From assembly GCA_014529385.2 (NCBI GenBank), contig CM043946.1:33000558-33064557 (forward strand): a DNA stretch of 64,000 nt, written 5' to 3'. A model generated the notes under the pieces. The model saw only the letters and a program-made list of their open reading frames with translations. It was not told the DNA's origin and searched no databases. Both the position numbers and the translations under genes were made by a program. Positions 43,838-55,035 of the stretch are shown piece after piece. How positions within the stretch are numbered: the first letter of the stretch is position 1; each line of letters begins with the position of its first letter. Source of the DNA: Adiantum capillus-veneris (Eukaryota > Streptophyta > Polypodiopsida > Polypodiales > Pteridaceae).

Positions 43838-44063
43838 TGTTGGAATTAGGGTTGCAAAGAGACACACACATCTTGGAGAAGATGAAGGAAGCTCAAGGCA
43901 CACAATAGAGAGTGTGTTACTTAGTGTGCAATGGAAAGATAGATAGCCCTAGAGTGATGGGCGTATATACAATGCACGGGGGAAAAAACATCCTAAAGAG
44001 GGAAAAATCCCCCGGTGGTCCTAATGTGTTCACACACATCACTACCACATGTAAATGGTAACA
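43838..44063 (-). repeat. 3' LTR of copia A
   Basis: 226 bp, TGTTGGAATT to GGTAACA on the plus strand. The purine tract on the minus strand (GGGGGGATC, about 44072-44064) abuts it. Confidence 0.95.
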
Positions 44064-44138
44064 GATCCCCCCTGGAGTGATGCGATGAACGAGAGCTGGC
44101 ACATGAGTAAAGGGAAGTGCCATGCCCTGAGGACATGA

Positions 44139-44840
44139 TCAGTCCACAAAGGGGAGTAAGCCCAAAGCTTTGTGGAAAGCTTCAAGATTCTCACGAGACA
44201 ATGCCTTTGTGAAAAGATCTGCAAGGTTGTCCTGTGTTGGCACATTAGCCAAACTGATCTCTCCTACTGAGAGCTTCTCCCTGATATAGTGGTAATGCAC
44301 CTCAATGTACTTTGTGCGAGCATGAAAAACTGGGTTCCTTGCAACCGCCAATGCGCTCTAACTGTTAGTGTAGATAGTGTTGGTAGTGTTCTGTCCAACA
44401 CCCAAATCAACAGAAGGCATGTGAGCCATACACACTCAACCGTAGCTGTGAAGACTGCCCTGTACTCAGTCTCACAACTCGAAGTGGCCATAGTAGGTTG
44501 CTTCTTGCTCAACCATGATATACATGAACTGCCAAGCATGAAACAAAAACCACTTGTGGACACTCACGTGTTAAAACAACCAGCCCAATCTGAGTCCGAA
44601 AATGCATGTAAGTCTGGTGGCAATGATCCCCCCTTGGGATAAAACAAGCCAAGATGTAAAGTGCCACTAAGGTAGCGGAAAATCCTCTAGATAGCCTACC
44701 AATGCTTAGACCCTGGGCTATGCATAAATCTGCTGACCTGTGAGACTGCAAACTGAATATCCGGCCTCGTGTTGCATACATACATGAGGCAGCCAACAAC
44801 AGTTTGGTAAAGAGTGACATCAGCAGGATCGCCAGCATCA
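44139..44840 (-). pseudogene. Copia A RNase H and end of RT
   Basis: Completes the pol gene of element A. Minus-strand pieces: RPDIQFAVSQVSRFMHSPGS (RT C-terminus), then in other frames STSGFCFMLGSSCISWLSKK, TMATSSCETEYRAV (RNase H Glu region) and HYHYIREKLSVGEISLANVP with TQDNLADLFTKALS at the end. The chain ends near 44139. Frame changes near 44700 and 44350 break it. The corresponding part of element C starts at about 63720. Confidence 0.8.
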
Positions 44841-45363
44841 TGTAGACTCAACTTCAAACCTGTTTCCATGGGAGTGGAAATAGGTTTGCAATCCTCAAGT
44901 CCAAACTTACATAGCAATGTCTCTATGTAACTTTTCTGACACAAGACAATACCACCATCACACTGCTTAAACTGTATACCCAAGTAATGATGCAACAACC
45001 CCAAATCTTTCATCTTGAAAGTAGCATTCAAATCACCCTTAAATTCAGCAATATGTCTCTCATTTGGTCCAGTGATCAGAAAATCATCGACATAAAGAAC
45101 CACAATGAGAAGTACATCATCCTCACGCTTTACATACAATGTGCTTTCTGTTGGACTGTTACAAAAACCTCGTTTAACCAAATGAGTGTCAGCTTTCTCA
45201 TACCAAGCACGAGGAGATTGCTTCAACCCATACAAAGCCTTCTTACATCTGCACACTTTGTCCTCTTGTCCTTTTATGACAAAACCGCGAGGCTGCGTTA
45301 CATAAAATTCCTCAAATATGTCACCATTCAAGAAAGCAGTAACAATGTCTGATTGATGTACAT
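44696..45363 (-). pseudogene. Copia A reverse transcriptase, 3' part after the insertion
   Basis: RVT_2-type RT. The open frame begins right at the insertion point of element B and reads GDIFEEFYVTQPRGFVIKGQ, KKALYGLKQSPRAWYEKAD and VVLYVDDFLITGPN (catalytic YVDD intact), then MKDLGLLHHYLGIQF and the STPMETGLKLS segment. The missing 5' part of RT lies at 50865-51030. Apart from the insertion, this stretch is well kept. Confidence 0.9.
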
Positions 45364-45555
45364 TGTTGGGGTATAAAGCCCAATGTGGTCGCCCAGGTAA
45401 GTAGGCGGGCCGCCAGGTATGTACACATATTCTTTTGTAAAAACCTAATAAGAACTCACTATGCTCTACACATTACAGTAGAGCGAGTTCACCATATCGT
45501 CGAGCTCTTCTTCTCGCACTCTCTCTCGCGTCGCACTTCCGCTCGTACTCCTTCA
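45364..45555 (+). repeat. 5' LTR of copia B
   Basis: Starts TGTTGGGGTATAAAG, ends CTCCTTCA. The TATAAAG near its start is unlikely to be the promoter by itself; a CTCTCTCTCGCG-rich 3' part follows. Confidence 0.95.
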
Positions 45556-45557
45556 AC

Positions 45558-45569
45558 TGGTATCAGAGC
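45558..45569 (+). other. tRNA-iMet primer-binding site of copia B
   Basis: TGGTATCAGAGC two bases after the LTR. The ~1 kb from 45570 to 46602 is untranslated leader without a supported gene. Confidence 0.95.
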
Positions 45570-46602
45570 TCAGATCGAGGCTCGGGGCAGCACTGCAAGA
45601 GGCTAGAGTCACCAACTCAGATTGGAGTGAAATTCGACAGGCGAAGACACGGCCCCAAATCAGAATTTCATCGGCCTCGACAAAGGTCTGCGCATGCCAT
45701 TTTCGACTACGTGGTCTCGGCGGGTGTAGATCAGACTCTGCAAATTTGGGGTTTTTGGCCTACGACTGTAGGTGCTGAGGATATCGACACTCCCAGAGTG
45801 TTGATTTGTGGCTGTCTACACATCGAAGGACAGCTCACAGTTCTTGGAGGCGTGTCACATACGACACGGGTGCATCTACACACAGACTGTAGGCGACATC
45901 CACTAGTTCATCAGGTAGCTTGTGTTTGCTGCTTGATATTCTAGATTTCATCCTGACATTGCAGGTACTTCCACATGGGATGTATTGTTAGAGATGATGT
46001 ATGTCCGTTGAGGGTTTGCTGGCTGTGAGTCACGTAGCAAACAACCGCCACAGCGGTTACAGCATACAGTGGGAAATTTGTGGATGTATGACTTTGTGGG
46101 AAGTCTATGTACTGTCAGATTTACTGCAGCCTTTGTTGAGGGTCGAGTGAGGTTTTATTGAGCTGGGGGATTCTCGAATGTTGAGATCCTTTCGGTGATA
46201 CAGGTCTTGGAGCGATCCCTCGAGCACCGCACCCTTAGATAGGCAGCTAGGATGTATTGATTGTGAGTTAGACAGTTGGGATTGCATCTTTGCTTTACTG
46301 CCGTTGAGGCATTGTCGCAGTCTATGCTTACAGGACAGTGACAGGATAGTCAGAGACAGTACAAGTGCAGGACAGGTTTACCCACAGCTTACAGTGTCAG
46401 AGAGACAGTGTTTTTGAGCTGTTTTTTGGTCTGTTTTTTGAGTACACCAGAGCCATTTTACAAAGGAGACTCTGCCAAAATTTATGCAGAATCTGAAGCC
46501 TTTTTGGTTCATTTGACAGGTTGATATTGGTTCAGAGGTCAGTTTACAGGGGAAACTCTGCCGAATTTTTCCCAGGAAAGTAAACCACTATGAAGCGTAG
46601 CT

Positions 46603-49600
46603 ATGGCTGGATCACAGGACACTGCTCTTTACAATATCAAGAAGCTGGATGGAACCAATTTCCCATTGTGGAAGAAGCAGATCTGGCACGTGTTGGTACA
46701 AAAGAAGCAGATAAAACCTATAAAGCTCAAGGGGATAAAACCAGAAGATATGGACGAAGATGAATGGAGCGAAATGGATGAATTGGCACTTTCTACCATT
46801 ATGCTGACTTTGGCAGAAAGCGTTTACTTCAATGTAGCAGACGAGATGTCGGCTTATCAAGCATGGTTAAAGCTCAGTGATCTTTATGAGAAGCAGAGTG
46901 CAGCTTCACAGGTATACTGGCTTAAGAAGCTTGTTGACTTGAAGATGAAAGAAGGGACACCTATGTCCAATCATTTGAATGAATTCAACACAATCTATAG
47001 TCAGTTGTCAGCTCAAGGTGTCAAGTTTGATGAACTTGTTAGAGCTATGTTCCTGTTGATCACATTGCCGGAAAGTTGGGACACTTTTCGCACAGCTTTG
47101 AGTAATTCTGCACCTCCATATGGTTTGAACATAGCAGGTGTAGAAGGAAGTCTGCTTACTGAAGAAACCAATAGAAAGACAATGGACAAAGGCAAAGGAA
47201 CAGCCTTAGTTGTCAGGGGAAGGACCAAAGAAAAGTACAAAGGTGGAAAGAGGAATCAGTCTCGTAGCAAGTCCCGCAGTGCTAAAGGCAAGAGTGACAT
47301 AGAATGCTACCATTGTGGCAAGAAGGGTCACATGAAAAGAGACTGCAGAGAATGGAAATCAGAAAAAGGCAAAGAGAAAGCTGAAGACCATGGTGAGAAG
47401 AACAAGTCCTCAGTGAAGATTCAAGAAATAAATGTGACAAACACTGTTGCAGAGGATGACAGTCTAGTGTCAGGAGACATCTACTTCTTGAAGAATACAA
47501 TGGACTCAGCTCTTCTTACAGCATCTGATGGAAATGCACTGAGTGACTGGATTATAGACTCAGGGGCATCACTTCATGTGTCTCCAAACAAGGAGTGGTT
47601 TACCTCTTATGTGACCACTAAAGATCATGTTTGGCTAGGCAATGGGCAGACATGTGAGATCTTAGGTGTTGGAGATGTTCAATTGAAGTTTCAGAATGGC
47701 TCTTCTTTCACGCTGAAGAATGTGAGGCATGTTCCCGCAATTAAAAAGAGCTTGATCAGCACAGGTTTACTTGATGATGCTGGCTACGTCACCACTTTTA
47801 GACAGAACATGTGGAAGATATCCAAGGGTTCTATGACAGTAGCACATGGAGTAAAGTCTGGAGGACTTTACATGATTTATGTATCAAATGTCTCTAAAAA
47901 TGTAATCAATGTAACCGAGCAGCCGAACGTTTCTTTGTGGCATAGCCGGTTAGGACATATGTCCAAGAAGGGAATGGAAATCTTGTCTCGTTCTGGTTAT
48001 TTTCCTAGATTTTCATTTAATGATTTTGAATTCTGTGAACATTGTCTGTATGGTAAGCAAACACAGCAGCCACATAAGCATAGAAGCAGTAGAAGAGATA
48101 CACAGTTGGCACTTGTTCATAGTGATTTGTGTGGACCGATGCCTAACCTATCTCTAGGGGGAGCTTCTTACTTTATGACATTTATAGATGATTACTCGAG
48201 GAAAGTATGGGTTTACTTTCTCAAGCACAAGGATGAAGCGTTTAGTGTTTTCAAAATGTTTGTGACACTTGTGGAGAATCAGAGTGGCAAGAAGCTTAAA
48301 TGCTTACGCACTGACAATGGTGGAGAGTATGTTTCAAAGGCCTTTCAAGACTTTTGTGCGTCAAAAGGTATAAAACGTGAACTTACTGCTCCTTACAATC
48401 CTCCTCAAAATGGTGTTGCTGAGAGGATGAATAGGACCATACAAGAGAAGGTCAGAAGTATGTTGTCTAATGCATAGGTGCCAAATGGGTTTTGGGCTGA
48501 AGCTGTATCAACAGCTGTTCATCTTGTAAATAGATCTCCTAGCAAGGTTTTGCAGAAGGATTCAGTGCCAGAGATGGTATGGTCAGGCAAAATGCCCTCA
48601 TACAATCATCTCAGAGTCTTTGGCTGTGAGGCATATACTCACGTTCCAAAGGAATTTAGGAACAAACTTGAGCCAAAGAGTAGAAAGTGCATCTTTCTAG
48701 GCTATGGTAATTCTGGTGAGATGGGGTACAGACTTTGGGATCCCGAATCCAGAAAGGTTGTCCGCAGCAATGATGTTCACTTTAATGAATCCAAATATCA
48801 TTCTAAACCAGAGAGGGTTGAGGAGATTAGAAGAGTTGTCTTCCAAGAAGATGGACCTGCACGTGCAAGACAAAATGTCAGGGCTCAAGAGGAGCAAGGA
48901 CATGATAGAGTGGAACCACAGGTTGTGGCTGAGCCTGAGCCACCTATTGTGCGTAGATCTGGATGTGTCACGCGACCTCCTGATAGGTTTGTTCCATCTA
49001 TGAACTATGTCATGTTGACTGATTGCAATGAGTCTTCATGTTACAAGGAAGCAGTGCAAATGAAGGACTCCGGGAATTGGCAATTGGCCATGCAGTCAGA
49101 GATGACAACTCTGCATAAAAACCAAACATGGAAGCTAGTTAAATTACCATAGGGCAAAAAGGCTCTACCTTGTAAATGGGTTTACAGGTATAAGATCACC
49201 GCTCATGATAGTCAGCCAAAGTACAAAGCAAGGCTTGTTGCCAAGGGCTTTAAGCAAGAACAAGGCATTGACTTTGATGAAGTCTTCTCTCCGGTGGTCA
49301 AGATGACTACATTGAGATGCTTTCTTGCATTGGTTGCCATATTAGATTTGGTGTTGCACCAAATGGATGTCAAGACAGCGTTCTTGCATGGTGATTTAGA
49401 TGTGGAAATTTACATGCAGCAGCTAGAAGGGTTTGTTGAGAAAGGCAAGGAAGATTGGGTATGCCAGTTGTTAAAGAGTCTTTATGGCTTAAAACAATCA
49501 CCGAGGGCATGGTACCATAAATTCCACAAGTTTATGCTTTCTCAAGGCTACAAACGTAGTGAGTTCGATCACTGTCTATATACAAAGAAGGCTAAGGATG

Positions 49601-50583
49601 GCAGTTGGCTGATCCTTATTTTGTATGTGGATGACATGTTGATTGCTGGCAAGCACTTGGAAGAAATTTCAGCTTTGAAGTCAAAGATGGCAAAATCGTT
49701 TGACATGAAAGACATGGGTGAGGTAAGTCATATACTTGGTATGCGCATTGAGAGAGACAAATCAAAGAAGTTGATTTGGTTGTCTGAAACAGAGTATATT
49801 GACAAGGTTTTGCAACGTTTCAATATGGAGAAGGGAAAGGCACCGAGTGTTCCATTGCCACCATATGTGAAACTTAGCAAACAAGATTGTCCTGTGTCTG
49901 AGGAAGAACAGGCTGAAATGGATAAGATTCCATATGCGTCTGCAGTGGTTAGTTTGATGTATGCAATGATTACTACTCGCCCAGACATTGCATTTGCAGT
50001 GGGAGTAGTAAGTCGATACATGTCAACCCCATGCAAGAAACATTGGGAGGCAGTGAAAGGAATATTGAGATACCTGAAAGCTACAAAGAGTATGCATATA
50101 TGCTATGGGAGTAAGGAGCTAAGTGTAAAGGGTTTTAGAGACTCAGATTATGCAGGTGACTTAGACAACCGAAGGTCTACGTCAGGGTATGTCTTTACAT
50201 TGGCTGGTGGAGCAGTATCATGGCGTTCTAGATTACAAGATTGTGTTACTCACTCTACTACAGAGGCTGAATATGTTGCAGCATCAGAGGCATGCAAAGA
50301 ATCAATTTGGCTTAATCGACTAGTAACAGATTTGGGAATCAAAGAAGAGATGCCTGTGTTATATTGTGATAGTCAAAGTGCTATACAATTGGCTCGCAAT
50401 CCAGTTTATCACTAAAAGACAAAGCATGTGGATGTGAAGTATCATTTCATCAGGGAAATGCTCGAGGATAAGCAACTTCAGCTTGTCAAAGTTCACACCA
50501 CAGAAAATCCTGCTGATCTACTTACAAAAGGACTTCCCTCAGAGAGCTTTGCGAATTTTCGCAAGCAGATAGGTGTAGGGTAG
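46603..50583 (+). pseudogene. Copia B Gag-Pol polyprotein with three in-frame stops
   Basis: A single frame of 1326 codons, Tnt1-like. Gag starts MAGSQDTALYNIKKLDGTNF and has a CCHC knuckle (C-YH-C-GKKG-H-MKRD-C, from residue 235). Protease: WIIDSGASLHVSP (Asp 319). Integrase: HHCC region, then D508, D571 and E607 (VHSDLCGP, RTDNGGEY, NGVAERMN). RT: KARLVAKGFKQEQGIDF, GLKQSPRAWYHK and YVDDM (1008-1012). RNase H: STTEAEYVAASEA and the CDSQSAIQLARNP segment. Stops: TAG 48475-48477, TAG 49150-49152, TAA 50413-50415. There are no frameshifts. All catalytic motifs look standard, so only the stops disable it. The natural end is TAG at 50581. Confidence 0.95.
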
Positions 50584-50672
50584 TACATCACTTCTCTACA
50601 TCTCTTGTATATTAGCTTGTATAGTAGCTTCTCTCACACTTAAAGTACCACATTGGACTTTAAGTGGGAGGT

Positions 50673-50864
50673 TGTTGGGATATAAAGCCCAATGTGGTAG
50701 CCCAGGTAAGTGGGCGGGCCGCCAGGTATGTACACATATTCTTTTGTAAAAACCTAATAAGAACTCACTATGCTCTACACATTACAGTAGAGCGAGTTCA
50801 CCATATCGTCGTGCTCTTCTTCTCGCACTCTCTCTCGCGTCGCACTTCCGCTCGTACTCCTTCA
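50673..50864 (+). repeat. 3' LTR of copia B
   Basis: 192 bp, 4 differences from the 5' LTR (about 98% identity by direct comparison). Confidence 0.95.
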
Positions 50865-51761
50865 TACATCCCAACCAAAATGAGCTGCCAATGCAAATAG
50901 AAAACACACATTAGTCATATGACAAGTGGGAGCAAATGTCTCTTCATAATCTATGCCTTTTTGCTAAGCATAACCCTTTGCAACAAGTCGAGCCTTATGG
51001 CGATCGATCTCACCATCTAGCTTGCATTTCAACTAGTAAACGCACTTTGTACCAATGGCCTTTTTGCCAAGAGGCAAATCACATAAAGTCCATGTGTCAT
51101 TTTCTATAAGTGCATCAGATTGCATGGCAGCTATCCAATTTTCTGAATTATGTGCTTCATCAAAAGACAAAGGCTCCTCAACATCATCTAAGCTAGACAC
51201 AAACAAAGCATAAAAATTTGATGCATAAGATGCATGGTAAAAGTCTGAACGAGTACAACTAGACAAACCTGTATCCAATTTACTATCACACAAAGTGTGC
51301 ACCAGCCATTTTGGCATATCTCTAGCCTGCTCATTTTCAACCCTTTCCTCATCAAGTACATCATGTACATCTGCATCAGTAATAAGCTGATTTGTAACAT
51401 TTTTAGAAACCCCCATAGGCTGTACATTTGCCTCATTGGAACTTACATTTGTATTTCCACCACTGAAAAGAGGCAACAACGTGTCATAAACGTCCTGTGA
51501 GCTTACGTTTCTATCTCTAGTACATGACAGAAAGGGCTGAACAGAATCTTCCACAAACACTACATCCCGTGAAACCAAAATGCTCTTTGTTTGCGGATGA
51601 TATAACCTATAACCTTTGCTTTTAGCACCGACTAACAAAAATACATTTGACAGCCTTATCATCCAATTTTCTACGTTGTGTTTGTGGTACCAAAGCATAT
51701 GCAAAACAACCAAAAACATGCATGTGCTCAGTAGAAGGCTTTCTATCATGCCATGCTTCAT
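50865..51761 (-). pseudogene. Copia A: integrase C-terminus, linker and start of RT
   Basis: Minus strand. From 51761 the frame carries the integrase tail (SKGYRLYHPQTKSILVSRDV), an acidic linker (DDVEEPLSFDEAHNSENW) and ENDTWTLCDLPLGKKAIGTK, the lead-in to copia RT. A stop at 51033 and others follow. The next stretch (HKARLVAKGYA, IDYEETFAPTC, AAHFGWDVH) ends exactly at the TACAT duplication of element B. Its continuation is at 45363. Confidence 0.85.
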
Positions 51762-51872
51762 ATGGAGTAATAGACTACAAAGCTTTTGTAGGACACGTGT
51801 TTAGTACATGTTGGCGCACATGATGGCCTCAAGCCAAAAAGAATGCGGAAAAGCTTGACTTTTGACCATACA

Positions 51873-52685
51873 TCATGCCATTTCCGTCAGTGACCTGTTT
51901 TTCCTCTCAGCAACACCATTTTGCTGAGGTGTATAAGGCAATGTACATTGGTTTTTTATCCCACGACTAGCCAGAAATGAATTAAATTCATGACACATAT
52001 ACTCCCCCCCTCGATCGGAACGGAGGGTGCCCATAGTACATTTCCAAAAAATTTCAGCCATAGCCAAAAATTGTTTGCAGCACATAAAAACTTCGAACTT
52101 CGCTTTAAGAGGAAATACCCATGCGTGGCTAGAGTAATCATCAATGAAAGTCACGAAGTAAAGGTAATTGCCCAAGGACGGAGTTTGCATGGGTCCACAA
52201 ACATCACTATGCACAAGCTGCAACCTGCATGTGGCCCGATTTGAACCATCCTTTGGAAACTTAGAACGCTGCATCTTACCCAAAATACTGCCTTCACAAA
52301 CATGTTTGACAGGTGCTTGAAGAGGCGGCAAAGAAGCAACCATATCAGATTTCCGCAAACGCAGCAAACTGGCAAAATTCAGATGACCAAAACGTGCATG
52401 CCAAAGTCTTGCATCTGAAATAGCCATGGAATCTGCAACAGCATTTGCAATATTTTGTCCACACTTGTCATACAAAGTGAGCTTATACAGTCCACAGCAC
52501 AAAAGGCCAGATGCAACAATTTCATCACCAAAATTGAGATCATGAACTGTACATCTGTCATCCACAAATTTGACTACAAGTCCAAGTCTAGCAAGTGCGG
52601 ATACAGACAAGAGATTCTTTTTTATCCCAGGTACATAAAGTCCATCAACAAGTGTGAAGGAACTGCCATCTGCAGTAGTAAGCAC
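51873..52685 (-). pseudogene. Copia A integrase
   Basis: 270 residues on the minus strand. GAG_pre-integrase part: SFTLVDGLYVPGIKKNLLSV, LWHARFGHLNFASL and KHVCEGSILGK (the last His/Cys-type zinc region has Ser where Cys is usual). Catalytic core: QLVHSDVCGPM, TFIDDYSSHAWVF, TLRSDRGGEY and PQQNGVAERKNR, so D, D and E are all kept. A stop follows at 51873. The upstream protease is in another frame. Confidence 0.9.
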
Positions 52686-52990
52686 AATATTTCGAACTCC
52701 CTGAACCGGAGAAGAGGCATTGTTGGCACAAGAGATTGAATTCCCATGAGGGACAGTCTCAGAGAGGTAAACAATTCACGATGTGAGGTAATGTGCTTTG
52801 TAGCACCACTGTCGAAATACCACACATGTGAATCTGCAGCACAACTGACAAGCATGCATCATGGACAACAAGATTGTAAGTGCACTCTGCACTAAAAGCC
52901 CATTCTGCTTCAACATCAGCATCACAGTCTCCTTTCACAGAAGACTCAACAATGGCTACATTTGTAGTGGAACCAGCATTTGCAGTGGAA
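52622..52990 (-). pseudogene. Copia A protease
   Basis: Minus strand. After the Gag tail, SHVWYFDSGATKHITSHREL contains an intact D-S-G-A active site. About 25 codons later the frame shifts, near 52760, and the protease tail overlaps the integrase frame. Upstream it joins the zinc-knuckle Gag at about 53012 after a stop. Confidence 0.85.
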
Positions 52991-53011
52991 CCACCCTATT
53001 TCTTCTTAGCC

Positions 53012-53909
53012 TCACTTAGGACACGACTTGATCAAGTGATCATTAGCTTTACAATAATGGCAACGCATCTTCTTCTTGCCCTTATCACCAGAATTTCTAG
53101 AAGAATTGCTGCCAGCAGAAGCATTAGAAGCAGAAGTTTTGCCACTCGCAGGAGAACCATAAGAAGTGGTTGCATTGCTGTTCCCACCCTTTCTTTGAGA
53201 AGCAATAAAAGCCTGTTGAACTGCACACTGCCTAGTCCTGTTTTTTCTGGAAAGTGACTCTTGCAATAGCAATGTGCATAATGCATCAAACTTGACAATT
53301 GCTGGATTTCCTTGGGTCATAAGTCTCCAAGTACTAGCAAAAGTCTGGTAGGAATCTGGTAAGGCATCAAGAACAGTCTGCACAAGTGAACTGTCTGAAA
53401 TGACTTCACTTGTAGAAATAAGCTGCTCATTGATATCCTTGACACTACCAAGGAAAGTGTCCATATCATCTTCCTCATGCATAATCTTCGACTCCAGCTC
53501 TTTACGCAGCAAAGCAATTTTAGCCTCATTGCGGCTTGCATAAAGACCAGCCAAAATATCCCAAGCATGTTTTGCAAATTTTGCTGAACGGATGTGAGGA
53601 ACAATGGTGTGCTTCACAGACAACGCAATCAATGCATGAGCGTGCGCATCCTTTAAATCCTAACGAGCTTGTTTTGCCGTAGGCAAAACAACTCTAATAG
53701 CAGCAATCCTTGCAGCAAACTGTAACATCCTCAACATCGCTTGCATCCTCAGAATTAGGACGTACATCAATGCCCTGCACAATATTCTAGACGTCCTTTG
53801 ACACAAGAACATGTTGCATCATATAAGCCAACATAGGGTAATTGTCCCCATCCAACCTGTCCTCAACAACAAACATCTTGAACACATCTGTGTTGTTGTT
53901 GTCAACCAT
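53012..53909 (-). pseudogene. Copia A Gag
   Basis: The ATG at 53909 gives MVDNNNTDVFKMFVVEDRLD; the frame stops at 53787 and is resumed in another phase. From 53632 a frame of 206 residues holds the UBN2-type capsid (AWDILAGLYASRNEAKIALL, DDMDTFLGSVKDINEQL, LDALPDSYQTFASTW). A Ser/Asn-rich linker and a CCHC knuckle (C-HY-C-KAND-H-LIKS-C) follow. The counterpart in element C (60207-61110) has the same layout. Confidence 0.9.
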
Positions 53910-54260
53910 GGCAAATGCTACACCTGATGTGAAAACTGCCCAAAAATAGGAGAAATGGAGCGGGAACAACACGTGCTATATAGAACAAACCTTAGAAGAC
54001 TGTAAGCCACCTGTTATGCAAAAATCGACACTGACAAAAATTCTGCACAAAATGACAAAATTGCCTGTGCAGACCTGCCTGCAGTGGAAACGGAGGTCGA
54101 AATGATCCCGAATCAGAAATCTGAGGAGATTGAGCTCTACGAGCTCACCCGAAATTTTTGTCGGCCTGCGAACGCTTGCCGAACCTCACTGAAATCGGAG
54201 AAAGTGAGCACGCGTGTGCTGGACCAGCTGGCGACTTAAGCCCGGGAGGACGCAACCTGT

Positions 54261-54270
54261 TCTGATACCA
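54261..54270 (-). other. tRNA-Met primer-binding site of copia A
   Basis: TGGTATCAGA on the minus strand, two bases from the LTR. The following bases (ACAGG) deviate from the canonical GCxx. Confidence 0.8.
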
Positions 54271-54272
54271 AT

Positions 54273-54499
54273 TGTTGGAATTATGGTTGCAGAGAGACAC
54301 ACACGGCTTGGAGAAGACGAAGGAAGCTCAAGGCACACAATAGAGAGTGTGTTACTTAGTGTGCAATGGAAAGATAGATAGCCCTAGAGTGATGGGCATA
54401 TATACAATGCACGGGGGAAAAAGCCTCCTAAAGAGGGAAAAAATGCCCCGGCGGTCCTAGTGCGTTCACACACATCACTACCACATGTAAATGGTAACA
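54273..54499 (-). repeat. 5' LTR of copia A
   Basis: 227 bp with the same ends as 43838-44063. The minus-strand TATATATG (about 54406) fits a promoter. Confidence 0.95.
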
Positions 54500-54884
54500 C
54501 ACTCTATGCAATCTATTGCAATTAACGTACGGATTAGCCGTAAAATACACTTCAACGTATAGTGTTTCTCTTTGGCCTAGAAAGATTCAATGAGATATGA
54601 TGCATGGTTTTTAGGACCCCTTCTAAAGATGCAATAAAGGCACAGTCAGTTGTTGGGGAGATGAGGATACTCTAGTCCAAGGGATCTCGAAAGAGAAGAA
54701 AAATCTACTTCACAAGCACCAAAGAGTAAAAAGTGCCATGGACAGAAGATACGTGGGAACGAGCTCTTATGCATGCCTACAACCTATATCTTATAGAATA
54801 GCCCATTCTAGGTGTGAATTTCTAGTGAAATTTACACGAGGATGTTCGTGTGGACTCACAGCACAGCATACTCCGTTTTCACTT

Positions 54885-55035
54885 TTTTACCGACAATAAA
54901 TATTTTTTACCACAGTAAATATTTTTTATCTACAGTAAATATTTTTCACCTACATGGTAAATACAAATCACTTTTTACCTATAGTAACTTTTTTTACCCA
55001 TGGTAAATATTTTTTACTGCACCATAAGTATTTGG
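54885..55035. repeat. Degenerate ~20-bp tandem array
   Basis: About seven units of TTTTTTACCTACAGTAAATA type, including ATTTTTTACCACAGTAAAT and TTTTTTACCCATGGTAAATA. Each unit is partly self-complementary (TTTACC...GGTAAA). Confidence 0.85.

Larger units (their letters stand above)
45364..50864 (+). mobile_element. Copia element B (Tnt1-like), nested in copia A
   Basis: LTRs 45364-45555 and 50673-50864, both 192 bp with 4 differences, flanked by TACAT (45359-45363 and 50865-50869). PBS at 45558-45569, ~1 kb leader, one polyprotein frame, and a PPT (about 50661-50672, AAGTGGGAGG). It is inserted in the RT of element A in opposite orientation. This is the youngest and best-kept element in the window. 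Confidence 0.97.
43838..54499 (-). mobile_element. Copia element A (minus strand), with copia B nested inside
   Basis: LTRs 43838-44063 and 54273-54499, flanked by the 5-bp duplication CACTC (43833-43837, 54500-54504). On the minus strand: PBS near 54270, gag, protease, integrase, then RT (interrupted by element B at 45364-50864) and RNase H, with a PPT just before 44063. The two LTRs differ at about 12 of 226 positions plus an indel. It belongs to the same family as element C at 59655. Confidence 0.95.

Noticed and set aside
54885-55035. CRISPR-like array
   Set aside because: Units are contiguous and degenerate without unique spacers, and the genome is clearly a plant nuclear one.
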